NCBI GenBank assembly: GCA_964575025.1
Contig: CAZNPV010000002.1
Location: 62,001 to 126,000 of the forward strand
DNA: 64,000 nt
Reading direction: 5' to 3'
From: JABMQB01 sp964575025
Lineage (GTDB): Bacteria; Bacteroidota; Bacteroidia; Bacteroidales; Prolixibacteraceae
A program made the position numbers and the translations under genes. This document shows positions 18,303 through 26,341 of this stretch, piece after piece (the stretch's first letter is position 1; each line of letters opens with the position of its first letter). The notes under the pieces are model-generated. The model made no database searches. It saw only the letters and a list, made by a program, of their open reading frames with translations, and was not told the origin of the DNA.

Positions 18303-19727
18303 ATGAATAAGACAAGGCAGGTTGCCCGGTATGTGATTTTTGATTTTCTCGCTGCCGCAATAAGCTGGGCGATTTTTTTTATCTACAGGAAAAAAGTGGT
18401 AGAGCCTCAGTTTTTTGGTACCGAGGTTCCTGTCGATCTTACAACTCAATTTTACCTGGGCATAATCCTTATCCCTGCATGTTGGGTTCTTTTTTACTAT
18501 ATAACCGGTTTTTATCAGAATATTTACAGAAGGTCCCGGTTGATTGAGCTGGGGCAAACCCTTATGACTTCCATTGTCGGGGTGGTCGTGATTTTCTTTG
18601 TTTTTCTGCTGGATGATTTAATAGAGTCTTATAAAAACTATTACCACCTTTTTTTCACCTTGTTGGCAATTCATTTTGTGCTTACCTATTTGGTCAGGCT
18701 GATCCAGACCACACGGACCATCCGTAAAATTCATAAACGGCAGTTCGGATTTAATACCCTATTGGTTGGAAGCAATGAAAAAGCAGTGGAAATCTATAAG
18801 GAAATGACAACCATGGAGCGCACACCGGGAAACCGGTTTGTAGGATTTGTACGGGTTGAGAATAACGATGACTCCCTTCTTGGGCAATATATACCAAAAC
18901 TGGGAGAAGTTAAGGACATTGAACAGATTATTGAAAAAAACGACATTAAAGAGATTGTTATTGCAATCGAGACTACCGAACACAAGCGGTTAAGCGAAAT
19001 TCTGACTATTGTTGAGAACCGGCAGATAACCATATGGGGGATTCCTGATTTATATGATTTTCTTTCAGGTTCAGTGAAGATCAATACCATCTACAGCGTT
19101 CCGTTGATTAAGATTTCCAACGGACTGATGCCTGGCTGGCAGGAAAATACCAAACGCCTGCTGGATGTTTTTTTGTCGGTGGTTGCCCTGGTTCTTTTCT
19201 CGCCGGTTTTTATTGTTCTTTCCCTTATCATAAAAGCTACCTCCAGGGGGCCGGTCTTCTATTCACAGGAGCGGATCGGGAGGTTCGGAAAACCCTTTAT
19301 CATCTATAAGTTCCGGAGTATGATTGTCGACGCAGAACCCAACGGGCCGGCTTTGTCAGATAATGAAGATGAACGGATTACACCGGTTGGGAATTTTATG
19401 CGTAGGACACATCTGGATGAAATTCCACAGTTTTATAATGTATTTAAAGGGGATATGTCATTGGTCGGGCCGCGTCCGGAGAGAAAATACTATATCGAAA
19501 AGATCGTTAAAAAGGCACCTTATTATACCCACCTGCATAAGTTGCGTCCGGGAATAACATCGTGGGGGCAGGTGAAGTATGGATATGCCTCCAATCTGGA
19601 TGAAATGATTGAAAGACTCCCATACGACATGGTTTACCTTAAAAATATTTCCCTCTACGTCGATCTGAAGATTCTGATTTACACACTGATCATTTGCTTC
19701 AAAGGAAAAGCAGGCAAGCAAGCATAG
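18303..19727 (+). CDS. Polyprenyl-phosphate hexose-1-phosphate transferase (WcaJ/WbaP-type priming enzyme)
   Basis: This 474-residue inner membrane protein starts exopolysaccharide, capsule or O-antigen units by moving a sugar-1-phosphate from a nucleotide sugar to undecaprenyl phosphate. Four hydrophobic segments lie in the first about 130 residues, followed by a CoA-binding-like Rossmann domain (FNTLLVGSNEKAVEIY). A re-entrant hydrophobic segment (LLDVFLSVVALVLFSPVFIV) leads into the catalytic PHPT domain with QERIGRFGKPF, IYKFRSM, HLDEIPQFYNVFKGDMSLVG and GPRPER. No other polysaccharide genes lie next to it. TAAGTTTA, one mismatch from the -7 box, is about 20 bp before the ATG. Confidence 0.9.
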   Translation: MNKTRQVARYVIFDFLAAAISWAIFFIYRKKVVEPQFFGTEVPVDLTTQFYLGIILIPACWVLFYYITGFYQNIYRRSRLIELGQTLMTSIVGVVVIFFVFLLDDLIESYKNYYHLFFTLLAIHFVLTYLVRLIQTTRTIRKIHKRQFGFNTLLVGSNEKAVEIYKEMTTMERTPGNRFVGFVRVENNDDSLLGQYIPKLGEVKDIEQIIEKNDIKEIVIAIETTEHKRLSEILTIVENRQITIWGIPDLYDFLSGSVKINTIYSVPLIKISNGLMPGWQENTKRLLDVFLSVVALVLFSPVFIVLSLIIKATSRGPVFYSQERIGRFGKPFIIYKFRSMIVDAEPNGPALSDNEDERITPVGNFMRRTHLDEIPQFYNVFKGDMSLVGPRPERKYYIEKIVKKAPYYTHLHKLRPGITSWGQVKYGYASNLDEMIERLPYDMVYLKNISLYVDLKILIYTLIICFKGKAGKQA

Positions 19728-19747
19728 ATCCCGAACGTGGATAGCCT

Positions 19748-20311
19748 TTATCCTTGCAATGGGAATTGCTGAAGTATTTTATACACCGGACCCCGGGAGT
19801 TCAGAATGCTTTCAAAGAGGATGATTTTTTTAACCCGGACCTGTTGATAAAAGGTTCTTTCAGGATCTGATAGGAGAGAATAAAAAGCCTGCTTGTCTTG
19901 AATATGTTTTATCCGCCCCAGGGTAAGGTGAGCCCTGAATGCTCTTTCTTCTTTTGTAAACCCCAGGGCCGAAAGCCCTTCTTCTATCTGTTGGCTTACT
20001 GTTTGTAATGTTTCGTTTGGATCCACATTCACAACAAGGACTTTCGGATGATTCCGGGAACCCAGGTATCCGGTCCCTGTAAGATTCAATGTAAAAGGTT
20101 TGTGTTTCGTGCAGATGGCAGAAAGAATCTCTGTAAGCTTCATGAATTTGCTGGCTTTGGTCTTCCCCAGGAATTTCAACGTAAAGTGAAAATTGGTTAT
20201 ATCTACCCACTTGATCTGTTCATCGCTCAGGCTTTGCTTTATTTCACCAAAGAAACCGGCAAACTCCGGAGAGGGATCCATTTTTATTGCAACAAACAAT
20301 CGTTTCTCCAT
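19748..20311 (-). CDS. thpR: RNA 2',3'-cyclic phosphodiesterase
   Basis: A 187-residue 2H-phosphoesterase (LigT/ThpR family). The two catalytic motifs are HFTLKFLG and HLTLGRI. The family start is RLFVAIKMD, so I chose the ATG at 20311 (MEKRLFVAIK), not the one 24 bp upstream. It hydrolyses 2',3'-cyclic phosphates on RNA; the physiological role is unclear. It lies 26 bp behind the DUF4294 gene and converges with the priming transferase. Confidence 0.88.
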   Translation of the reverse strand: MEKRLFVAIKMDPSPEFAGFFGEIKQSLSDEQIKWVDITNFHFTLKFLGKTKASKFMKLTEILSAICTKHKPFTLNLTGTGYLGSRNHPKVLVVNVDPNETLQTVSQQIEEGLSALGFTKEERAFRAHLTLGRIKHIQDKQAFYSLLSDPERTFYQQVRVKKIILFESILNSRGPVYKILQQFPLQG

Positions 20312-20337
20312 GAAACGTAATCTTTGAAAATTCAAGG

Positions 20338-20922
20338 TTAAAACTGACCGGTTTCAATCATTCTTATTACTTCCTCGATAATCCGGTCTTCGCCTTCGGG
20401 ATCATATTCTGATTTCAGATCATTTTGAAACAGACGGGCAATCGTTTGCCAGAAGAAGGCAGAGAAATTGCCTCTGAAATCCTGGATCAGTGAATAGGAG
20501 GTCCGGTTGGTTTCTCTGTCAATCAGCTTAATTAACAGCCTTCCTTCCGAGAGGGTAAATTTTTTAAGATCATCTTTATACTCTTTCAGAAGTTGCTGCT
20601 CAATTTCTTTCATCATCTGTCTTTGTTCCCTGCGGCTTTCCAGTTTTATATATTCCGGCTCATACGCTTTTAACAGTTCGTTGGCCCGCTGGGCATAAGG
20701 ATACACTTTTTTAATTTTATAGATGGTTCGCCAGAATTTTCGCTGCTGGCGTTTAGACATACTGTTCATCCCCGGGTAAACCCATATTTCCTTCAATCTT
20801 TTTTCGATGATCGTATCCCCGTTTTCAATCCGTCCGATCCAACGATCTGTTTTATCCTCCTGTGCTACTGACAACGCGGGTAAAGCAAAAAGTAATGCTA
20901 TGGTTAATATAAATGGTTTCAC
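20338..20922 (-). CDS. DUF4294 exported protein
   Basis: A 194-residue protein with a signal peptide (hydrophobic 4-17, ending SVAQ) that I recognise as the Bacteroidota family DUF4294. The conserved part spans VYPGMNSMSKRQQRKFWRT to FSAFFWQTIARLFQNDLKSE. The middle (about 70-120) is charged and probably a helical coiled segment. Function is unknown. It begins with GTG, behind a box TACTTTTA one mismatch from the -7 consensus, and is probably co-transcribed with thpR. Confidence 0.8.
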   Translation of the reverse strand: MKPFILTIALLFALPALSVAQEDKTDRWIGRIENGDTIIEKRLKEIWVYPGMNSMSKRQQRKFWRTIYKIKKVYPYAQRANELLKAYEPEYIKLESRREQRQMMKEIEQQLLKEYKDDLKKFTLSEGRLLIKLIDRETNRTSYSLIQDFRGNFSAFFWQTIARLFQNDLKSEYDPEGEDRIIEEVIRMIETGQF

Positions 20923-20990
20923 TTTTCTATTTTCCGGTCATAAAAGTACAACGATTAATTTTGAATTCAATTATAGTGCCAATAAGTTTA

Positions 20991-20998
20991 TATCTTTG
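20991..20998 (+). promoter_or_regulatory. TAnnTTTG -7 promoter box upstream of the TrmH-family gene
   Basis: TATCTTTG matches the consensus. The resulting leader to the ATG at 21157 would be about 155 bases. It contains two tiny open frames: MAEDLKHKRMVPVPGIHYV at 21021-21080 and a 14-codon frame at 21116-21160 that overlaps the gene start by ATGA. Confidence 0.4.
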
Positions 20999-21156
20999 TT
21001 TTGTTTCTGTGACATTATCCATGGCAGAGGATTTGAAACACAAGCGGATGGTTCCTGTGCCAGGCATCCATTATGTGTAGCCCTCTTCATATTTTCGTTT
21101 CTCAAAAGGTTCAGGATGAAACAGGCAGGAAGATGTGAACTGGTAAGAATATCCGA

Positions 21157-21687
21157 ATGAGAAAACGTAAAAACTGTGAGCTGGAACGGTTATCAGCTGA
21201 AGAATTTAAAAAAGCTTCCAAGACCCCCCTTGTGGTTGTTCTCGATAATGTGAGAAGCTGCAATAACATTGGATCAGTATTCCGGACCTGTGATGCGTTG
21301 CGGATTGAGGGAATCTATCTGTGCGGAATAACCGCAACACCTCCAAACAAGGAGATTCACAAAACAGCCCTTGATGCAGAAAAATCTGTTTCGTGGTTCT
21401 ATGTGGAAAAAACAGAGCAGGTTGTTGAGAAGCTGAAGGAGGAAGGATACCTGGTTTATGCTGTTGAACAGGTGGAAAACAGCATCTTACTGTCCGATTT
21501 TTATCCTCAGAAAGAAAAAAAAATGGCGGTTGTTTTTGGCAACGAAGTGAAGGGCGTAAAACAAACGGTAGTTAATCTGTGCCATGGAAGCATTGAAATT
21601 CCCCAGTTTGGGACCAAGCATTCGTTGAACATTTCTGTAAGTGCAGGGATTGTTTTATGGGATTTGTATAACAAAATAACCGGATAA
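21157..21687 (+). CDS. TrmH-family (SpoU) RNA 2'-O-methyltransferase
   Basis: A 176-residue SPOUT methyltransferase. The three family motifs are NNIGSVFRTCDA (about 41-52), VVFGNEVKGV and IPQFGTKHSLNISVSAGIVL, which form the knotted SAM site. It ribose-methylates tRNA or rRNA; the target position cannot be read. It lacks the extra N-terminal substrate-binding domain of RlmB-type enzymes. A strong terminator follows immediately. Confidence 0.9.
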   Translation: MRKRKNCELERLSAEEFKKASKTPLVVVLDNVRSCNNIGSVFRTCDALRIEGIYLCGITATPPNKEIHKTALDAEKSVSWFYVEKTEQVVEKLKEEGYLVYAVEQVENSILLSDFYPQKEKKMAVVFGNEVKGVKQTVVNLCHGSIEIPQFGTKHSLNISVSAGIVLWDLYNKITG

Positions 21688-21689
21688 AA

Positions 21690-21722
21690 AAGAAGCCCGG
21701 GGTGTAAAGTCCCGGGCTTCTT
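21690..21722. terminator. Bidirectional Rho-independent terminator
   Basis: A perfect 12-bp stem (AAGAAGCCCGGG at 21690-21701, CCCGGGCTTCTT at 21711-21722) with a 9-base loop, A-rich on the left and T-rich on the right. It lies between the convergent TrmH-family gene and the ExbD operon and can stop transcription from both sides. Confidence 0.93.
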
Positions 21723-21747
21723 TTTATGTGAAGATGAAATAATTTGA

Positions 21748-22218
21748 CTATCGTTCGGCTTTTTTGCGGGCGGAATAGTTGATGTGGAGAGCTGCCATTT
21801 TTCGCAACTCCTGCTTCAGGTCCATGACAATGCCCATTTTTGTGAACTCATCCACTTTCAGGGAGGTGATCATCATGGGTCTTTCCGCTTCATCCCTTGC
21901 TTCGCGTTCTGAAGTGATGTAATCCGGGATGTCCCTGAGTGTGGCAAATTGGTCGTTCAGCTGAATCCGGGGTTCATTGCCGAAGACATTCTGATATTGC
22001 TGATGGGGAGTTCCAATGTAAATGTAACTTACAAGGGACTTTTTTTCCAGTTTGCTTAACTCAGTAGCCTGCGGCAACGTCACTTTAACCATCAGGGTTA
22101 CCTCACGCATGGTTGTACTAACCATAAAAAAGAACAACAGCATAAAAACAATGTCCGGAAGGGATGCTGTTGAAATCGGAGGTAATTCTTTGCTGCTACT
22201 TTTTTTAAATTTACTCAT
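21748..22218 (-). CDS. ExbD/TolR-family energy-transduction protein (second copy)
   Basis: A 156-residue protein with one N-terminal membrane segment after the cytoplasmic start SSSKELPPISTASLPDIVFM. The Asp in SLPDIVFML is the expected proton-path residue of ExbD/TolR. The rest is periplasmic. It starts one base after the stop of the first exbD copy, and it ends the operon at the bidirectional terminator. Confidence 0.85.
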   Translation of the reverse strand: MSKFKKSSSKELPPISTASLPDIVFMLLFFFMVSTTMREVTLMVKVTLPQATELSKLEKKSLVSYIYIGTPHQQYQNVFGNEPRIQLNDQFATLRDIPDYITSEREARDEAERPMMITSLKVDEFTKMGIVMDLKQELRKMAALHINYSARKKAER

Positions 22219-22219
22219 A

Positions 22220-22798
22220 CTAATTTCCTCCTACTTTTTTAGGTTCAGCTTCTGATATTTTTGAAGGATAAATGGTCCGGATCGCATCCTGTTGATCTCT
22301 CGTCAGGTTATTGTAGGGCTTTCCGAATTGTGACCGGGCCAGTTCTTCCCTCAGATCGTTAATGGCTCCAACCAGTTCGTTCTGAACAGCGATATATTTA
22401 CTGTAGGTTGTTCCTACATCATTTTGTAAAGAGATCACCCCTTTGGTAACTTCAACCTGGCCAAAAAATGGTACTTCTTTTAATTCTTTTTCAGGCAGGT
22501 CTTCATCATCATAAGGATTAGCCATAAATTCTTTGGCTGCTTCACGCAGGTTTTCAACATCCATAGGTTCCCCTTCCACCATCAGTTGGTCATTTTTATT
22601 AACCAGAACGATAAACACATTCCTTTCTCTGATAGGAGGGGTATCATCATCGATTTCTTCGGGATCAACCCATCGTGGAAGCACTCTTTCCAAACCGCTG
22701 TCAACGTCCATTGTGGTTGTTACCAGGAAAAAAATCAACAACATAAAAGCGATGTCCGCTAATGAAGCTGAAGGTATTTCAGGTACTTTTCTTGCCAT
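22220..22798 (-). CDS. ExbD/TolR-family energy-transduction protein (first copy)
   Basis: A 192-residue protein with the ExbD pattern PEIPSASLADIAFMLLIFFL and the proton-carrying Asp in the membrane segment near residue 15. The long periplasmic domain is larger than in E. coli ExbD (141 residues), as is common in Bacteroidota. With ExbB it forms the motor that uses the proton gradient to drive TonB-type transport. Two tandem copies in one operon could form a mixed dimer. Confidence 0.87.
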   Translation of the reverse strand: MARKVPEIPSASLADIAFMLLIFFLVTTTMDVDSGLERVLPRWVDPEEIDDDTPPIRERNVFIVLVNKNDQLMVEGEPMDVENLREAAKEFMANPYDDEDLPEKELKEVPFFGQVEVTKGVISLQNDVGTTYSKYIAVQNELVGAINDLREELARSQFGKPYNNLTRDQQDAIRTIYPSKISEAEPKKVGGN

Positions 22799-22832
22799 AA
22801 TTTTATTCTCCTGTTTTTAAACCACGTTGGTA

Positions 22833-23291
22833 TTATTTGAACAATCGGGATACCGAGGATGCAACCATACCCAGAATGGCAAGAGCCAGAAGGATATAGG
22901 TAGCATAAAGCCCGGTACCGATCCATTTTGATATTTGTGGTGTTAGTGTTCCGTTTTCAATGTATCTTTCAACACCGTAGAAGGTTGGCATTGCATCGGA
23001 GGCCAGCAGGTATGAAATCACTGCAACAACCACCAGAAAGCCTAAGGATATCAGGCTTTGTTTCATCGCCTTTTTATCGGTCAGGGTATGCAGGATCGCT
23101 GCTATTATAGCGGCACCTGCTCCAAAGGCCAATAATATGTATGCCCATATCAAGTTGGTATTAATCCAGCTGCCCATGTTAGGATCGGATTCAACATCAC
23201 TGATATTTACCATAAGGGAAATAACCAGGATGGCTGAGATAGCCACAAGTACCCACTGTAATATGGTTAATATTCTTCCGAGTTTAATCAT
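22833..23291 (-). CDS. Four-segment membrane protein of the ExbB/ExbD operon, function unknown
   Basis: A 152-residue protein with four clear hydrophobic segments, at about 9-28, 47-68, 80-98 and 126-148. The loop between the third and fourth (FYGVERYIENGTLTPQISKW) looks periplasmic. I do not recognise a named domain. Its fixed place between exbB (8 bp upstream) and exbD (34 bp downstream) suggests an accessory subunit of the proton-driven complex. Confidence 0.75.
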   Translation of the reverse strand: MIKLGRILTILQWVLVAISAILVISLMVNISDVESDPNMGSWINTNLIWAYILLAFGAGAAIIAAILHTLTDKKAMKQSLISLGFLVVVAVISYLLASDAMPTFYGVERYIENGTLTPQISKWIGTGLYATYILLALAILGMVASSVSRLFK

Positions 23292-23299
23292 AATAGCTC

Positions 23300-24103
23300 T
23301 TATTTTTTAAGGTTGTGTTTTACTAACAGATCCATTAAAGTGATTGATGCATCTTCCATGTTGTTTACAATGGCGTCAATTTTTGACACGCAGTAGTTAT
23401 AAAAGATCTGAAGAATGATTGCAACAATAAGACCTGATACGGTGGTGATCAACGCTACTTTAATACCCCCTGCTACCAGTGAGGGAGAGATGTCTCCGGC
23501 TACTTCGATGGCATCGAAAGCACTGATCATACCAATAACCGTACCCATAAACCCAAGCATAGGTGCCAATGCGATAAACAGGGCTATCCAGCTTAGATTT
23601 TTTTCGAGCAGACCAGCCTGTACTCCTCCGTAGGAGATAATTGATTTTTCAACCACATCGATTCCTTCATGTGACCTGTCGAGCCCCTGGTAAAAAATAC
23701 TTGCTACCGGGCCGCGGGTATTCCGGCATACCTCTTTTGCTGCATCGATGCCTCCGTTGTCAAGCGCATCTTCCACTTTAGCCAGCAATTTTTTGGTGTT
23801 TGAAGTAGCCAGATTGAGGTAAAGCACCCTTTCGATGGCGAAGGCCAGCCCTAAAATAAGCGCAATCAGCACAAAAGACATAAATGACGGGTTACCATCA
23901 ATAAACTGTTTCTTTAATTCATTGTGAAGGGACCTGCCTTCCTCAGCTTCAGCTGCTGCTTCTTCTTCGGGGTCGGCTGCAATATCTACAACTTCTGTTG
24001 AGGTAGAATCCTGTGCAGCCACCTCTTCCTGGGCAACTACAGAGTGTGGAGCTACAAAAAGTAACATCCCCATAATAGCTATTAACGCGAATAGTCTTTT
24101 CAT
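23300..24103 (-). CDS. exbB: ExbB/TolQ/MotA-family proton channel protein
   Basis: A 267-residue inner membrane protein. It starts with a signal-peptide-like segment, followed by a very acidic stretch (about 26-57) before the first core segment at 75-95. The MotA/TolQ/ExbB domain covers about 100-260, with LAPMLGFMGTVIGMISAF and the last segment ALITTVSGLIVAIILQIFYN. It is first in the exbB-membrane protein-exbD-exbD operon. The acidic periplasmic extension is usual in Bacteroidota. No exact TAnnTTTG box is present upstream; the nearest is AATATTTG. Confidence 0.88.
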   Translation of the reverse strand: MKRLFALIAIMGMLLFVAPHSVVAQEEVAAQDSTSTEVVDIAADPEEEAAAEAEEGRSLHNELKKQFIDGNPSFMSFVLIALILGLAFAIERVLYLNLATSNTKKLLAKVEDALDNGGIDAAKEVCRNTRGPVASIFYQGLDRSHEGIDVVEKSIISYGGVQAGLLEKNLSWIALFIALAPMLGFMGTVIGMISAFDAIEVAGDISPSLVAGGIKVALITTVSGLIVAIILQIFYNYCVSKIDAIVNNMEDASITLMDLLVKHNLKK

Positions 24104-24316
24104 AATTAATTTTAATTTTAATTAATAATCTCTTAGATTTTTTGTGTTAATTATTGATTTTTGTTTATTAATTGTTACTAAAACTGAGTTTGTTTTGACA
24201 CAAATATTATGCCTGTTTAATCTTTTCTGAATAAATTATCCCTTGTTGTTAAGAACTCTTTTTGTCTTACTTGCTGTAATCGGAATGCAAGACCTACTGT
24301 TTCGTGTGGATCTCTC

Positions 24317-24407
24317 TGGCGGAGAGAGGGGGATTCGAACCCCCGGTTCCGTTTTGCAGAACACACGCTTTCCAGGCGTGCCAGTTAAGCCACTCCTGCA
24401 TCTCTCC
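24317..24407 (-). tRNA. tRNA-Ser (anticodon GGA)
   Basis: The minus strand folds into a class II tRNA: acceptor GGAGAGA pairs with TCTCTCC, followed by discriminator G and an encoded CCA. The anticodon arm is CACGC-CTGGAAA-GCGTG with anticodon GGA, the long variable arm is typical of tRNA-Ser, and the T arm is GGGGG-TTCGAAT-CCCCC. It reads UCC and UCU codons. Confidence 0.96.
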
Positions 24408-24478
24408 GTTGGTTTATTCTGGCCCCCCGAAAATAACGGCCTGCAAATTACAAAAAAAATGTGAAAAAAAAAGAGGAG

Positions 24479-25513
24479 CTATTCACTAATTTCACCGCTC
24501 AGGCTCTTTGTCAAATGGTTTTTGATTTCATTTAACGAAAGTTCCTGGTTCAACAGAAACATTAGCTTGGTAACTGCAGCCTCTGTAGTCATATCTTTTC
24601 CTGATACGACGCCTGCATGCAACAGATCCATGCTGGTTTCATACTGCCCCATTGCGACCCGTCCACCCTGGCATTGCGTAATGTTCAGAATAACAATGCC
24701 TCTTTGAATGGCTTTTTTTATACTGCTTGACAACCAGCGGCTTGTAGGGACATTCCCGGTGCCGAACGATTCCAGAACAACTCCTTTCAACAACGGAATC
24801 TGAAAAACGGCATCAAAAACATGCCGATTAATTCCCGGGAAAATTTTTAAAACAACCACATTGGTATTAAACCGGGTGTTAACCTTTAAGATTCCTTTAT
24901 TGGCAGGATACGCAATATATTTTCTGTTGTACCGTATATCCACCCCGGCAAGGGCCAAAGGCGGATAATTTTCTGATACAAAAGCGCTGAAATTTTCTGA
25001 ATCACGTTTGGTGGTCCGGTTTCCTCTGAATAATTTAAAATCAAAATAAATACACACTTCCGGAACCAGGGATTTCCCATTCTGTTTTGCGGCAGCAATT
25101 TCAACGGCTGTGATCAGATTCTCCTTCCCGTCTGTACGAAGCGTGCCTATTGGGAGTTGGGAACCGGTTAGGATTACCGGTTTGTCGAGATTCTCAAACA
25201 TGTAACTCAAAGCTGAGGCTGTATAGGCCATGGTATCTGTACCATGCAGAATGACAAACCCGTCGTATCGGTTGTAATTTTTCTGAATAGCCCGGGCTAT
25301 TTTGACCCATATGTTGGGAGTCATATTCGATGAATCAATCGGAGGCGCAAATGCCAGCGAATTAAGGTTGTATTCAAAACGATGCAGTTCAGGCACCTCT
25401 TCCAGGATCTGATCAAATTTTACCGGACCAAGGGTCCCCGTTACAGGATGGCGTACCATGCCTATGGTTCCCCCTGTATAGATGATTAACACCGATGGTT
25501 TTGTCGTTTGCAT
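24479..25513 (-). CDS. ansA: Type I L-asparaginase
   Basis: A 344-residue cytoplasmic asparaginase that converts asparagine to aspartate and ammonia. The first active-site Thr is in IYTGGTIGM (residues 11-19), and the second Thr-Asp pair is in HGTDTMAYTASALSYM near 90-105. There is no signal peptide, so it is the type I form. It starts 12 bp after the tatD stop. Confidence 0.92.
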   Translation of the reverse strand: MQTTKPSVLIIYTGGTIGMVRHPVTGTLGPVKFDQILEEVPELHRFEYNLNSLAFAPPIDSSNMTPNIWVKIARAIQKNYNRYDGFVILHGTDTMAYTASALSYMFENLDKPVILTGSQLPIGTLRTDGKENLITAVEIAAAKQNGKSLVPEVCIYFDFKLFRGNRTTKRDSENFSAFVSENYPPLALAGVDIRYNRKYIAYPANKGILKVNTRFNTNVVVLKIFPGINRHVFDAVFQIPLLKGVVLESFGTGNVPTSRWLSSSIKKAIQRGIVILNITQCQGGRVAMGQYETSMDLLHAGVVSGKDMTTEAAVTKLMFLLNQELSLNEIKNHLTKSLSGEISE

Positions 25514-25525
25514 ACCTGGCTGGTT

Positions 25526-26290
25526 TTAAAATCCGAATAACCGGATAACATTATCTGAAGTCAGGGTTGCTATCTCTGCCGTTTCCATAGCGTATACCCC
25601 GGCAACTTCCGCTGCTATATAAGTAAGGTATGAACTTTCGTTTCTTTTTCCGCGGTAAGGGACCGGCGTCAGATACGGTGAATCTGTTTCAAGCACCAGG
25701 TGTTCCGGATCAATATCCTGAAGGACATTTTTTAAATTGCTGTTCCTGAAGGTAATTACTCCACCAATTCCTAATTTGAAACCTGCCCGGATAATTTTCC
25801 GGGCTTCTTCCAGGTTTCCCGTAAAACAATGAAAAATTCCTGCCAGTCCGTTGCCTGCTTCTTTTTCAATGATGCGGTACACTTCATTGAACGAGTTGCG
25901 TACGTGAATCACAACCGGAAGTTTTAGCGCTTTGGCCATTTTAACCTGATGGGTAAACGCATCTTCCTGTTGTTTCTGAAAGGCCTTTTCCCAATACAGG
26001 TCAATGCCGATTTCCCCGATACCGAAAAATTTTCTTTTCCCAAGCCACTCCTCTAGGGTGTTCAGTTCCGAGGTATAGTCTTTTGTTACCGAGCCCGGAT
26101 GCAACCCGATCAGGGGGTAACATATTTCCGGATACTGATCCGCAAGTTCCAGCATGCTTTTCATGGTGGAACGGTCAATATTGGGTAGGATGATTTTTCT
26201 TATTCCGGCATCGGAGGCCCTTTTGATTACCCCGTTCCGGTCGTCATCAAATTCTTCAGAATAGATATGTGCATGTGAATCAATAAGCAT
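25526..26290 (-). CDS. TatD-family metal-dependent hydrolase
   Basis: A 254-residue TIM-barrel deoxyribonuclease-like enzyme with the family motifs IDSHAHIYSEEF (metal HxH at residues 5-7), GIGEIGID, VIHVRNS, IFHCFTG and LETDSPYLTP. TatD-like proteins act as metal-dependent nucleases in DNA repair or turnover. It lies 51 bp downstream of gdhA and 12 bp before ansA. Confidence 0.92.
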   Translation of the reverse strand: MLIDSHAHIYSEEFDDDRNGVIKRASDAGIRKIILPNIDRSTMKSMLELADQYPEICYPLIGLHPGSVTKDYTSELNTLEEWLGKRKFFGIGEIGIDLYWEKAFQKQQEDAFTHQVKMAKALKLPVVIHVRNSFNEVYRIIEKEAGNGLAGIFHCFTGNLEEARKIIRAGFKLGIGGVITFRNSNLKNVLQDIDPEHLVLETDSPYLTPVPYRGKRNESSYLTYIAAEVAGVYAMETAEIATLTSDNVIRLFGF

Positions 26291-26341
26291 CTTTTTCCTG
26301 CAGAGATTTAAGAAAGGTTTAATGATTGGTTACCGGACGTT

